A stretch of DNA of 64,000 nt from Hyalella azteca (Eukaryota > Arthropoda > Malacostraca > Amphipoda > Hyalellidae). Position 1 is the stretch's first letter. Each line of letters starts with the position of its first letter. Where the stretch lies: assembly GCF_000764305.2 (NCBI RefSeq), contig NW_025942175.1, forward strand, positions 126,147-190,146. Reading direction: 5' to 3'. Both the position numbers and the translations under genes were made by a program. The notes under the pieces are model-generated. The model saw only the letters and a program-made list of their open reading frames with translations. It was not told the origin of the DNA and ran no database searches. Positions 37,621 to 49,774 of the stretch are shown in pieces.

Positions 37621-39359
37621 AGTCGATCCACTGATCCCATTTGGTTAGATGTTGGCAGGTCCAGAAGATCTGGGAAGGGGCTGCTGTAGCCAATAAGAGA
37701 AGTTTGTGAGCTAGTGAAGCCGCTCGACCGAACGAAACTAGTTTCTTTGTAAATTTCTTTCAGGAGAGGATCAGCCTCCCCGGACTCTGATTTTGGCATC
37801 TCGACGTACGAAACGGTCTTGGAAATGCCTTTGAGCCCCAAAGTGTTTTGTTTATCGTTTTTCCCCGGAGTGGTAGAGTGGGGGTTTGGAGGGTTTAGTT
37901 TTTCGAAGATGATTTGATCACCGCTGCTATCTTTACTGGTGATGAGGCTGTTCTCGTTCACTACTTTGAACTTATTGAAACTTTCTGATGTTGGCACAAC
38001 ATGATAATCAACTTCACTTTTCATTCTACTTAGTTGACTATTTTGGTCTCTTACAGATACTTGTGGACTTCCTTGAATCGTATTAGAAACTACTTTAATA
38101 GGCATCCGATTTCTTCGATTTCTACGGTATAAAATTGTACATGATATTGTACAAACTAGTAGAATAAAAACTATACTACCGAAGAGAGCACTCGTAACAA
38201 AGACTTTATCTAACGCTATGAGTGCAGTTTCTTTAATTCTATGAGAAACTTTCAGGGTTAAGTTCGTCTCGACACGCCCTGCTTTATTTTCTGCAACACA
38301 CCGATAAATTCCTTGATCTTGAACAGCAGCCCCGGCAATGGTCAAGTTCGAGACTCGGGCATCTCTTTTAGGAGCCACTAACTCAAGCACTCTGTATCTG
38401 TGGTCCGTCTGCGCCGAGGTGTTTATGACGGGCCTATCGTCCCATAACCAAGTTACTGCAGCATTTGGATCCGTTTCCACTCTACAAGCAAGCGATACAT
38501 TGTCTCCATGCGAGGCTAGAACTCGCTGTGCTACAGCTGTCACAAGCGGCACGCATACAAACTCGTCTTCTCCGAGGGTCTGCCAACCTCGGCCTTTGAG
38601 TCTTTCAGGGCTGTCGCAATGAGGAGGAATAGACGCGGCCACATTGCGTTGGAAGAGCCACTGACGCAAAAGTCGTAAATGGCAGTCGCAGTGCCAAGGA
38701 TTGTTATCAACATGAAGCCCGTGCAGAGCGACCAGAGGCTTTAGAACGTTTACCGAGAGAGTTGTCAGATGATTACCCGATAACTTTAAAACCTCAAGGC
38801 GTGATAATGTTCGAAACGCTTGTTTGTGGATTGCGGTAATATTATTATAACTAACATCTAAACGGACGAGAGAAGGAACCGAAGTAAAGATTGAAGCTTG
38901 TAAAGGGCCTAAATTATTACGAGCAAGGTAGAGATTCCGTAATCCTGATATGTCAGTGAGAGCAGCCGTCGGGACTGCGTTCAAATAATTGTCGCTCAGG
39001 TCGAGTTCGACTAAATTAGCAAGCTTCTCAAAAGCTCCTTTTTCCAAGAGCCTCAACTGGCAAAAATTCATCCATACTTTTTGAAGGTTAACCAAACCCG
39101 TTTCGATGAAAGCCCCTTTTGGGAGTATTATTAGTCTATTATTTCTCAAATCGAGAACTTGAGTGGTAGGATCGAGCCCTTTTGGTATGTCGATAAAATC
39201 CGCGTCTTGACAGTTGACGTGCTCTTTTCCGTCCCTCCATTTGCACTGGCACACAGTGGGACATCCAGCCAAAGCTTGTCCCAGAAGCCCACAAGCGAGC
39301 AAGGCACAAAAAAACCAACCCGGTGAACAAGCCGCGTCACGGTAAGCGATGTTGATCAT
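37597..39359 (-). CDS. Kekkon-like LRR/Ig transmembrane receptor, main coding exon
   Basis: Type I cell-surface receptor exon. The start is the first Met before a signal peptide (hydrophobic core about residues 14-31). LRRNT cysteines are C33, C37, C39 and C50. Leucine-rich repeats run from about residue 65 to 220 (six clear LxxLxLxxN units plus a partial one). LRRCT begins NPWHCDCHLRLLRQWL, with C224, C226, C248 and C269. One C2-type Ig domain has C292, W304 and the DxGxYxC motif at 348-354. The transmembrane helix is about 386-410, followed by a basic RRNRRNR stop-transfer stretch. NxS/T sites are at 173, 287, 313, 338 and 366. This domain order is that of insect Kekkon proteins (adhesion and receptor modulation); I cannot say which paralogue. 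The open frame continues to a TGA at 37593-37595, but that stop lies in a strong donor (CG|GTGAGTAAA). I therefore end the exon at 37597 in phase 2. If unspliced, the product is 588 residues. Confidence 0.93.
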
Positions 39360-39390
39360 GTCGACATCGGATCGCTTTGTTAGGCAACAT
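39337..39390 (-). other. Upstream ORF overlapping the receptor start, next to a possible 5' UTR acceptor
   Basis: An ATG at 39390 opens an 18-codon frame (17 residues) that overlaps the receptor ATG (39359) in another frame and ends at 39337. Just upstream, the minus strand reads gttccggcag|CAATG, so a 5' UTR exon may begin at 39392. If the mRNA contains this ATG, ribosomes that use it would pass the receptor start. The upstream extent of the mRNA is unknown. Confidence 0.3.
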
Positions 39391-41348
39391 TGCTGCCGGA
39401 ACAGTTTGTTTGTAATTGTGCGTTTGACTCTATAAGCAACGCCGTGGTTTATTTCAAGTTACATCATTTGATTTATAAATATTCTGCACTCACTTTTTCC
39501 ACATCGTTGGTTTCATTCAAGCGCCTGATGTTATTTTTGAAAATATTTTTCATCAATAAATGAATATCAGATATCGTATATATTAATTCTGTTTCTTCTT
39601 GTTGTTTATGAATATATGTTGCTAGATTTGTTAGGTTCATTTCGATTTACTGTGATGTACCAACCAGCAACGTTGTTTTTACAACTGCCTTCCAGTTCAC
39701 AATTGAAGTTTAGCGTCGAAAAAAAATTGGAACTGATCGTTGATAGGAGGAGCTTGTCCGTTGGTCGGCAAGACACTTGCAGAAACAGCATTCAAACTCG
39801 GTGCACACAATCTTCTTGCAAAGAATCTGCACAATAAAAAAAATTATTAGTTTAGCAGGATTGCACCGTGGATATTTTTTTTTCGTATTATATATAAGAA
39901 AATGATACATGGCTATTAGATTTACATAGCGAATTTGAGTTTTTCTTGAGCCTGAATAGCACTTGCAAAAGACGAATCCGTAAATCTCATTTTTCTATCA
40001 TTTCATGCTTGAAAATAAATCTATAATAGCAAAAGATTCACATGTTTACATATATTTTAGCAGGTTTGATTGAAGAACAGAAAATTTGTTTTTACGACAG
40101 TTCCATGAAGATTGTAAATAAAACTAATTGCCTGGTCTTCGATCAAACCTTCTGATTAGAAGTTTTCTATTTATGATAGATTTTCGGCCCAGATAAATAT
40201 CGGAGCAAAATACCACATTATATTTATTAATTAAATTAAATTTGATGTCAGTGATTTTCTGCTTAGCACATTGGACATTGCCCATTTGTTTCAAGTAAAC
40301 CAGAATTTATTGCCGGTCTGTATCGGATGGATGTAGTACACAATAAGGTATGAGTTCCATTAGGCAGGCGTGTGGTTATATATCACTTCCATAAATTTAG
40401 TTCACTATCACAATGCAATCCTCACAAGACTCGTGTCAGGCAAGCCGTAAGAATATTTTATGAAACAATCACATAAGCGCGTGTGCATCTAATGGCTAAA
40501 TCAATTTCTTTACAACACACATCAAATTTACTTTGACAGGAGAGGAATGATACGAACTGAAAATTATTGCGATATTTATCGTTCGTTAAGGAGCACAAGC
40601 AAGACCTCATTACTGCAAATGGAGGTCGGGTTCTCTTCACTGGCTACAAATTAGGCGCACATCACTTCAAACACAGTTACCTTAGTTCCTTCTTTAAGGT
40701 TTTCGTAATTCGATCCTCAAACGAAGATCATTGGAAGGCATCGCCAACAGAAATGATGATGAATTTCATCGAGCATGCGCTCGATGGGCTATTAGTCTTG
40801 ATCGCTGCTCGAACGCCCTCTCATTTTTATCCATTATTATAGAGGCGCGATTACCTTACGAAGGACTTACCCTAAAACTTGGCGTAAAAATCGGCGCGAA
40901 AGTTTCGCCTCATCAGTCATCGGGACCTATTACGGAAACGATCGAAGACGCTGGTCCTTTGCTGGCAACCGCAACTTTTTAGCGCTTTCAGTGGATTTGA
41001 CGTCTGCTAAATATGCCTAGTATAAAAATAGAAAACAGCCCAAATTTACAAACAAAAATTTAGGAAATTTCGAAAATCGTTTGAATGCTTTATTGAAACC
41101 AGAGGTTTACTGCATCGATTGATACTTCGTTTAAAGGAATTATAATTATATTGCAAAAAAATAAAACAGATCTCAAAAAGCATCAAATACTGATTGATTG
41201 GAACTGATCCTTCAATAAAAATTAGTGCAGTGGACGAATATTAAACAGATTCATCAATTTAGTATTCCAAGTATTTATTTCATTTGATTCATTCATATTC
41301 AATTGGGCGTGAAATTCATTGAAATTCTTTGTACAGTATCTTAATGAG

Positions 41349-41486
41349 ATGCGGTGTTTGCAAATGTCTTCCGTTATGATTTTCTACACCGTCCTGCTGT
41401 TAAATCTTACCGACGGATGCTGTTCTCAAAAAGTTGTCGGAAATGAAACCCATGAAAAATATGACAATCATGCTAAATGTATTTGA
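41349..41486 (+). CDS. Speculative short ORF with a signal-peptide-like N-terminus
   Basis: A 45-codon frame begins MRCLQMSSVMIFYTVLLLNL and continues with polar, Cys-containing sequence including one NxT site. The hydrophobic core followed by a CCSQ-type boundary resembles a secretory signal. No consistent donor/acceptor pair links it to the open frame at 41477-41824. It could be a small secreted peptide, a first exon, or chance. Confidence 0.15.
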   Translation: MRCLQMSSVMIFYTVLLLNLTDGCCSQKVVGNETHEKYDNHAKCI

Positions 41487-44419
41487 ACTTGATTAAGTTC
41501 ACTTGGGATGACTTAATTTATGTATTTTTTGCCGCTTCAACTTCTAATGGTCATCAGTTAAAAAATCTTCATAATTATATGAGTTCTTTTTTTTTTATTA
41601 GCCAAACAGGAAACTCGTATGCCAAGAAAATGAGTCGTGTATTTTATAATCCAAAATATAATTTAATTACTCCAAATTTATCCGACTTATGCAGATTTGG
41701 TAGTAAAACAACGAACAGTACTACAGAATGCTACATTATTTCAAGGTTGAAAATTCAGCTTAAGTGGTTCCATAGCTTTGAAAAGAATAAATACAGCGCA
41801 TCAGGAACCGTAGGACAAAATTAATCGTTTCAGAAGTTATATGAGTCGAAGCACCTCGCTTACAGCAACCGCGTGTTCATTATTCTTGCCTGTCTTGACT
41901 TGCGTCAAGATTTAAGACTTAAGATTAATATTACGCAAGATTTCTATGCCCGCTGCAGCTATGCAAGCTTCCTATGTAAATTCAATTCCACCAGAGGGAA
42001 ATATTTTTTCACTCATTAAATTATAAGCTCGTTTGCTTCCGCGCACTGACGATGCGTTGGACGATTTAATTGCATTTCCACGCGTGCGTCGTCGAGGAAA
42101 CTTGAATGCAGTTGCGCTCACCAATTAAACCTCTCGGCGTGATTCTTTTGCAATTTTCTTCAGGATCTTGAGGTCAAACGCTACGACCGCCGCTTTAATG
42201 AGAATGCAATTATAATATGATATAATTGTATTGTAAAATATATAATTGCATTATAAATAATACAATATAATGAAATTATAATTGTTTAAATATAATTCAG
42301 TGTAAATTTTCAACTCATTTGGGCTCTCGATTTCATAATCATGTTCGTGTCACCATATTAATTTATTTTCCAAAATTTTAGATATATCCCCACTATTGAG
42401 CAAAATGAAAGTCGAGGTGCAGTCAAAACAACTAATATATCAACAGCAAAAATATTCTTTACTTATTTTAAGAAGATTGAATTGAACTTTCAGCAACAAA
42501 AATTATATACTTAGCAGCCTGAGCATTTTTTCTGATTTTTTTTTAACTTAACATGATATTTTATCAGCCGGTCATTCTTGTTTCATTAAATTTGAAAAAT
42601 GAAGCTCCTAATTCCAACCAGAATACAAATTACTCGTCTCTCGGTTAGATAATTATATTAAGTTATTCATTGATGTATATGGTATGTAACAAATTTCCAA
42701 TAAAATTATTCAATTAATCTTTTAATTAAATCTCTAAATACTGTTAATATACCAACAACTGCTAAACTATTGCTATACATTATTATTGCATCACTCACTG
42801 TTAAATTAAGGTCATCATAAAGTTTATTTGAAACACTCTCATGCTCTACAACTGAAGTAAAACCTACAGCAAATCCACCAGCCATGCCTCATCAATGTGA
42901 TCAAAGGAGAACGAGACGAGTTCTACATCATAACCAGTAGACCTCCAAGTTATCTGTGTTCAAACCCCTGTGATCTCTTAAAGCAATCACTCCCAATTAG
43001 ACTCTCCTTAATCGGACGAGATAAGAGGCTGTGTCTCATTAATCACGTGATGCTCCTGAGCCGCAGCATCCGCTCCAGGAGAACCTGAATTAGAAATTAA
43101 ATGTTTGGATAGATTTCGGGATGAAAATTCAGTATGATATGGATTTAAATTGTTGTGAAAGAACTGAATTCCGAATAGAATAACTACAAATTTAAAAGTT
43201 AAAAAAATTTTCAGTGACTCTTGAATACGATCTTTATTTCAAGCCAGCAAGCAAACCAATTGAAGCCAAACTAGTAAATCAATTGGTTTTGTTTCAATTA
43301 ATATCTAGGCCAAATTTTATGTGTGATTTTAGGAATAGACATAATTAAGTTAGGACATGACGTCCATACTTTTCTACACGGCGGAAAACAAAATATTTTT
43401 ATTTGACCTGTTCAATGTGTATTCTTATTTGAAAAGTTACCTTGATTGCATCTAGAATCCGTTTGGATTTTCTTATGCTAATCATTATATTTAGCTCCTC
43501 GAGAACAATTTTCAAATTCGTATTCTAAAAAAATTCTGAAGCATTCCAGCCGCTGTCTTATTTTAAATATCTCGTCAGCAAGAATGACCTTCTGTCTTCG
43601 AAGTTTCCCGCGTTTGAAAAGTTAGGAAAGGCTTGTCGAAAGTTTTGTGCGCCTCCCATGGCATTCAGTTGGACTTGAAAATTTGGAAAAATTTATGAGC
43701 AAGGATCTCTTCATCTTTTTGTAATATTTCAGGCATGAACTTTTGAACTAAAATTTAAATTGGACAGTAAACTTAGAGCAGATAATGTTCACTTATCTTT
43801 ATCGTCTACCCGCATCAAATAAAAAAAATTAGTAGTATTCATTGAAAAGATGAAAAATTTTCGGAAAAATAAAAAATTTACAATTTTTATCTATTTATCA
43901 CGAACAAAGTAGCGGGCCAACTTTAGGCCACACTTTTAGTTTTCAGCCGTCGCACTTCTCCGAACATGACCCATGAAAACATGTATCAGACGCACCTTTC
44001 TGAGGAAGTGAGATTGATTAATCTGTAGCCTGGCTACAATCTGGACTTTCACTCTTACCTGGCTCATATAGCCTGCTATGTGATAGTGCTTTATCGGAAA
44101 ATTCAGCTCTTATTTATGTGTGACGTTCATCGTTCGTATTCGTACGAATTTGGCTAGGCTAATTTTTTACATGGTCTATGTATTGTAAGCTTTAAAACAA
44201 TATGATATATAGTCTTTTCTCCTTACTGCGTATTATTTTGTTTTAAATACTCGTATATGCTCTTGCCCGCGGGCAGAGACCCTAAATAATTTCGAATGTG
44301 GTATATTTGTCCCGCTACAATCTTATACAAAAATTTTATACAACGCAATGTATTATTTTATTCACTTTTATTCTGATAAGTTCAATGTTAATGTTCCCAC
44401 TATATTTCACGGAAGCATG

Positions 44420-44690
44420 TAAAATTACAGTCATCACAGCTGGCATCGTAACATGATTTTCATCACAAATATCATCGTATCTTGCTGTTATCACAACTAG
44501 CATTGTAATATCGCAGTTTTGGTAATCAGCCTGATTGCCATAACAAAGGTCACCGCAAAATAATTAGCATCACAAAAATCATTGCATTATCATCGTAACA
44601 CTCATCGTAAAACATGCTTGACATCACAACCAACATCATAACATGACTGGCTTTGAAATTAACATCGTCACATGATTGGTACAAATTAAA
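44420..44690. repeat. Degenerate minisatellite, about 27-30-bp unit
   Basis: Repeated catcacaa(c)tagcatcgtaacatgattg-like words, with CATCACA, CATCGTAACA and ATGATTG recurring eight or so times and diverged. Confidence 0.75.
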
Positions 44691-46568
44691 AAGATAAAAA
44701 AAATATACGCAACGCTGTATAGATATAGCGCTATACGAAGACTTTTCTTACACTATACTGTCCTATCTACTAATAAGAATTAAAATCAGTTTCTCGAAAA
44801 TCATTCAGCTGAAAATATTGCTGAAATTCCTCAATATAAAGTTCACAAATTATAATTTGAATATAGTTCACAAATATTGAAGAACAATCTATGCAGGGCG
44901 CAAATTATAATTATTCTATTGCAAAATTACAGATTACATTGTCTTGAATGAATGGGAAACTACGTATCTATTTGGTGCGTCAGTGCTGATTAGCAAGACT
45001 TTTTAGCTGGCTGTCGTACAAATCAGCGCGAAAATTAAATCATCCCATCGCAATATTTTGTATTAAATTACATTGAATGAAAGTGAATTTTTGTAGCTTC
45101 ATTGGTTCTTCAGCGCTCATTTGTACGACATTCGTGCTGGGTGTCCGTAGCCATCAGCCCTCACTGCAATGCCTGCAAGCCCTGTTATTTGGCCAGGCTC
45201 GATACAGCCTCCTATAAGCTGCAAATTACAGATGCGTCGCTCTGACGCCCTGCAACTAACGATACCCCAAACCTGATAGTTCATTATACGAGCCCTATTG
45301 TCAGCGACGTCGAATAACCCTACGAATAAATGGGGCCTTAGTTCGGGAACCTAGAGTCTATATACTATAACAAGTATAGACTCTGTATACTATAACACGC
45401 TGACAATACAGAGTCTGTTGGCTATAACACGCTGAGCGTTGAGACGTTGTCAATGCTGCCACGGCGAAGGGTCGGATTTCTCGATGTCCAGGCGAGCAGA
45501 CATCTTGTTTGTTTGAACGAAAATCGTCACTGATGGACGCATGGTGTGCAAGATGCAAATGATGCTAATAAATTTTATAAGAAAAATGTTACGTTAAGTA
45601 CAATAAGGTTTTAGTGAAATCAGAACATTGCATTGAAATGAATATACTCTCAGAAAACTTGCAATTATTGAAAGCTGAGCTAATCATTTGTCATTTTAGG
45701 TCAATTTAAATTGGAAGGAATTGCATTTTATAAACGAAACATTTAAAATTATTCTGAATTCTAAAAATTAATTAGAGATACCAAATAACATTTTTACAAT
45801 GTTATTACAATGGATCTGCTTTACAATGGATCTTAAAATTTGCACTTTCAAAATATACATATTACGCACATATTTCATATTCTAATAACATCTTTACCGA
45901 GTTAAGTTCAAATAGGAATTGAGAAAATTAAAACAAGAGCAACAAGACAGTTTTTGCTAAAGAAAACATATCAAAATGTTGCCTTCAATGATCAAAAGAG
46001 AATAAATGCATATTGGTTAAAAAACTTGTCAAATATGCATTTATTGAACTGCGTTCCATAACATTTATGATCGAATTCGTATTTTCAGTGTGGACACCTT
46101 CATTCAAAACATATCTGGAAGCTTTATGTCGGCTGCCATTTTGTAGCTCGGTAATATTTTTAAAGGTCCCAGGATCTGAGCAATAGCTCAACTTTTATAG
46201 CTGACATGGTGGTAAATCCGTGCGACTGATCCTCTGCGGCAATATTGGAGGACACTGCTATATTGCCTAAAAAAATAGGCATGCGTTTGGCTCAGAAATT
46301 CCATTACAAAATGAATATGAACTACTTTTCAATGTTCCCTTCACATTCACGCTTGCACAGCTAGGATATTATTCATCTAAATAAATTTAGATTAATATAT
46401 AAGAAATAAATTTGTTAAATTTGTTTGAAAATAAATTTGTAAATAAAAATTATTTGCTTCAATAAGTCCACTCAAAGTACGAGAATTATCAAACGTATTA
46501 TTCTCCTATTATCAAATGAGAATTATAAAGTTCAAGAGCCTTGAAGAAATTTTTTTTTAATTTTTAGC

Positions 46569-46875
46569 GTCACTATTCGGTTTTCTTTCAAGACAACAAT
46601 AATGAAATAATTTCTTCTCCTAGCAAAAATAACCTAACCAAACCTAACCCAAACCATCATTCCAGTAACAGAATTCGCACTGACGTTAAACCTGCTATGG
46701 TATTGAGCTAGGAGCAGGTGAAAAAATGTATGTATCCAGTATTTGACATTAGAAGGTATGGTATCAAATACTGATAAAGCGTACGGATTTTTTATAGAAT
46801 TTGATAACGTGCACCGTGGGGATGTGTGTGGCGGAATCAATCGCAGATATTTTTCTAATAGCCATTTTCAGTCAT
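46569..46875. repeat. Repeat E, uninterrupted copy
   Basis: A 307-bp element starting gtcactattcggttttc and ending cattttcagtcat, closely similar to 49062-49298 plus 49706-49774. Near its start is a degenerate CCTAA run (aacctaaccaaacctaaccc), resembling the arthropod telomere motif TTAGG in complement. I see no target duplication here. Confidence 0.9.
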
Positions 46876-48330
46876 CCAGGGTCGACATTATTCTCGCACT
46901 CTAACTTTATGCAAAAATAAATCGTTTTTACTCATAAAATATTTCACATCCATGAAATTTTACATCCTTGAAACATACCGATCGATCGTCATACAAAATA
47001 ACGATGAAAATTATAATTAGCATTTAATTCCTGATAAAGTTTGACCACTAAATTCCATGATCAAGTGTTAATCACCAGTTTGGAGATCAACTCAACATAT
47101 TCTTATATTCTTAACAGGAAAAACGTTATTCTGCTTCCTTGGCCATCCTCTGAAGCGCAAAAACAGCTGCTAACTTTACGTAGAAAACCTAGGCCAGTAC
47201 TCCTACACATTGTTTCATTTTTTGCCATGAAATTAATATGGTTGTATAAGAGATAATGTGACACTCCAATACAACGAACTTTACTCCTTTCGAGTATAAG
47301 TAACAGCTAAATTTGTAATCGTATTTGATATTTCTAAATGCAGTCTTCACTTTTTACGATAAGATTCATTTCCCATATGCAACTATCCCAGTCAATTTAG
47401 TAAATAATTGGATCATTTTTATTGTAGTTGCACAAACATACTGTGAACATCAGGCTCTTATGGCTGTGTTTTAGCTTTGAGAAACACAACGAAATATATT
47501 CAGACGCAGTACAGATGCTCGGCTCATTCTATTTCGCTTTGTCTAAACCGTAGCCCTCACACATCAGCCTTGATGGCTGCTGGAAAGCGTTATTTAACGG
47601 TAAACTCGGACGGTAAAAGTCTCTGAATGCCAACTTCAAGTTTTCCTATAAAATTTATCCGACTCACACCGTCACGACCCTCGGGAACTTCAATGAGATC
47701 TTTTTCCTAGCTCCTGCAGACAAGTCAAGCCGATAAACAAGTAACTTTTACGACGGCATTGGGACAAAATTTTTCGCGTGTTTCTCTTGTACTTGAGAAA
47801 ATGAGCGGCACAAAAGTGCGTGATTATTCGAACTGACTCGAGATTCACGCTTTCTTATTGATATGTCCTTAGTTCCCGATATATAAGAAACATCTTTTGC
47901 TGTTCTTTACGTTTTAAAATTTTAATAAACGGAAATAAATCATGGATAATTCTGATTCGATAACCTTCTCTATAACTAATTCTTTGAACTCACATTTGGC
48001 GCATTATTGAAGACGAATCTTCAAAAAATTTATTAAAAGAAAGCGATACATCTAATTGCGAAGTATTTAATTTCAGAATTGATTGATACGATGCTAGTTA
48101 AATTTCTTGGTTTCCTACACTTCCTCATTTTGGTGAATAAGACTCAGCAATCTGTGTTTGAAAATGAATTTTGTTCCTTATGTTGAAAAAGTGAGAACCT
48201 TTGCTTACCTTCTTCTTACTTACTCATATTTTTTAATCAATCGACTTAAATTAGTTAATTAAATTAATTTTACTAGATTTTATCAAAATATGAAGGGGGT
48301 TCATCATCCGATGGATTTCCATGGAGTAAT
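46876..48330. other. Intergenic DNA, nothing recognised
   Basis: AT-rich, with no ORF over about 75 codons and no repeat shared with the rest of the window. Confidence 0.6.
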
Positions 48331-49060
48331 TAATGAGAGTAAACGGGATATGCAACTGAAATGAATCAACTTAAAAGTGCCTCATTATTTAAATTTTGTT
48401 CAGTAGTAATGGAGAAAAAATAGCGGACGATCATTTTTAAAAAGAGGTGAAGCACTTCTGTTAATTGAGACAATGAATCATTCTGCGTACATCAAGATAT
48501 CAAAGAGAAGATTTCAAATTAAAATTTCTTACATAATGCAACCATGCATGCACCATGCCATGAAATGATGAACGTCCGCTCTATCATCACAAAATTCTGA
48601 GTTGTTAGCTATAAGAAATAGTCCCATCACAAATTGCAATATGTAATCGAGTTATATTACACAAGTGCGCTTTCAATGTTAATTCTAGAAAATAACACGA
48701 AGACATGGTAAACACGTCGATTCATGTGCTGCAATTGGTAATGGCTTGCTCGAAGATTTTTATTAAATGTTACTTAGGCATTAGTGCAGCACTGCATATC
48801 AGAGTTTAGAGTTACGTCGATATTCAAAGTGTTTGCGTAGAGAGTTTCCAATAAATTATTAAGTTTGTGTCTCAGTTGTTGTATATTGATATAGGTTTTT
48901 CATTCGGAGTCTCACATGAATAGCGGTTAATGATCACGAATAGCACTTTTGAATTCATATATTTTAAGTTTAAATAAAGTTTTGAAATTTTAATCCGTTG
49001 AATTGAGTCTACTCGGAGGCAGTAATCATGTCATGCAAGCTCGATATCATGCAAATGATA
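48331..49060. repeat. 730-bp direct repeat D, left copy
   Basis: Matches 49775-50504 at a constant offset of 1444, with no difference seen by eye. It runs from taatgagagtaaacgggata to tgcaaatgata. Non-coding. Confidence 0.93.
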
Positions 49061-49061
49061 A

Positions 49062-49774
49062 GTCACTATTCGGTTTTCTTTCAAGACAACAATAATGAAA
49101 TAATTTCTTCTCCTAGCAAAAATAACCTAACCAAACCTAACCCAAACCATCATTCCGGTAACGGAATTCGCACTGGCGTTAAACCTACCATGGTATTGAG
49201 TAGGAGCAGGTGAAAAAAATGTATATATTCAGTATTTGACATTAAAAGATATGGTATCAGATACTGATAAAGCGTACGGATTTATTATAGAATTTGATCA
49301 AACAATCAATCATGAAATTAAGAAATTCTAAATTTCAATTTAATTTTTAAATTTTTCCATTCGCCAACATTCAAATTGTACACCGGTGCGTGTACTAAGT
49401 ATAGAAATGACTCTTTTCACCTAATCATTTGATTTGAAGCTTCCAAAATTTACTTTTACCTAGATCCATTGGCACATAAATCAGACAAAATTTTAGCCAT
49501 TCTCCAATTTTTTCCGGTTTGCAGGAGAGTCAAATTTGAATAAAAAAATTTAAAAGGGGGAGGATGACAGGCATTATTTCAGGTTGGATGTACTCGTTTA
49601 TATGAAACGGAGCGGTAGAGAGAATACAGTTATGGTAAGATGTTCACTGAAAGCTTTTAACTGACGTCTTCATTTTTCATTTTCATTCCAGAATCTCTGC
49701 TTATTAACGTGTACCGTGGGGATGTATGTGGCGGAATCAATCGCAGATATTTTTCTAATAGCCATTTTCAGTCA
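49062..49774. repeat. Repeat E, copy split by a 407-bp insertion
   Basis: 49062-49298 and 49706-49774 match the copy at 46569. The 49299-49705 segment interrupts it at gaatttgat|aacgtg. The whole unit sits exactly between the two D repeats. Confidence 0.9.

Larger units (their letters stand above)
39393..46568. other. Upstream/intergenic DNA, no confident gene
   Basis: Should contain the receptor promoter or 5' UTR exons, but none can be identified. Open frames at 40567-40982 and 41477-41824 (+) have no recognisable domain. An AT-rich palindromic stretch is at 42210-42290. A degenerate minisatellite lies at 44420-44690 and a short ctataacacgctga repeat at about 45365-45440. Confidence 0.5.

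Noticed and set aside
38338..38622. 94-codon plus-strand frame and other frames at 39139-39340
   Set aside because: Shadows of the receptor exon.
41477..41824. 115-codon plus-strand frame after a T-rich acceptor-like tract
   Set aside because: No domain, AT-driven composition, and no donor in the right phase in the signal-peptide-like frame just upstream.
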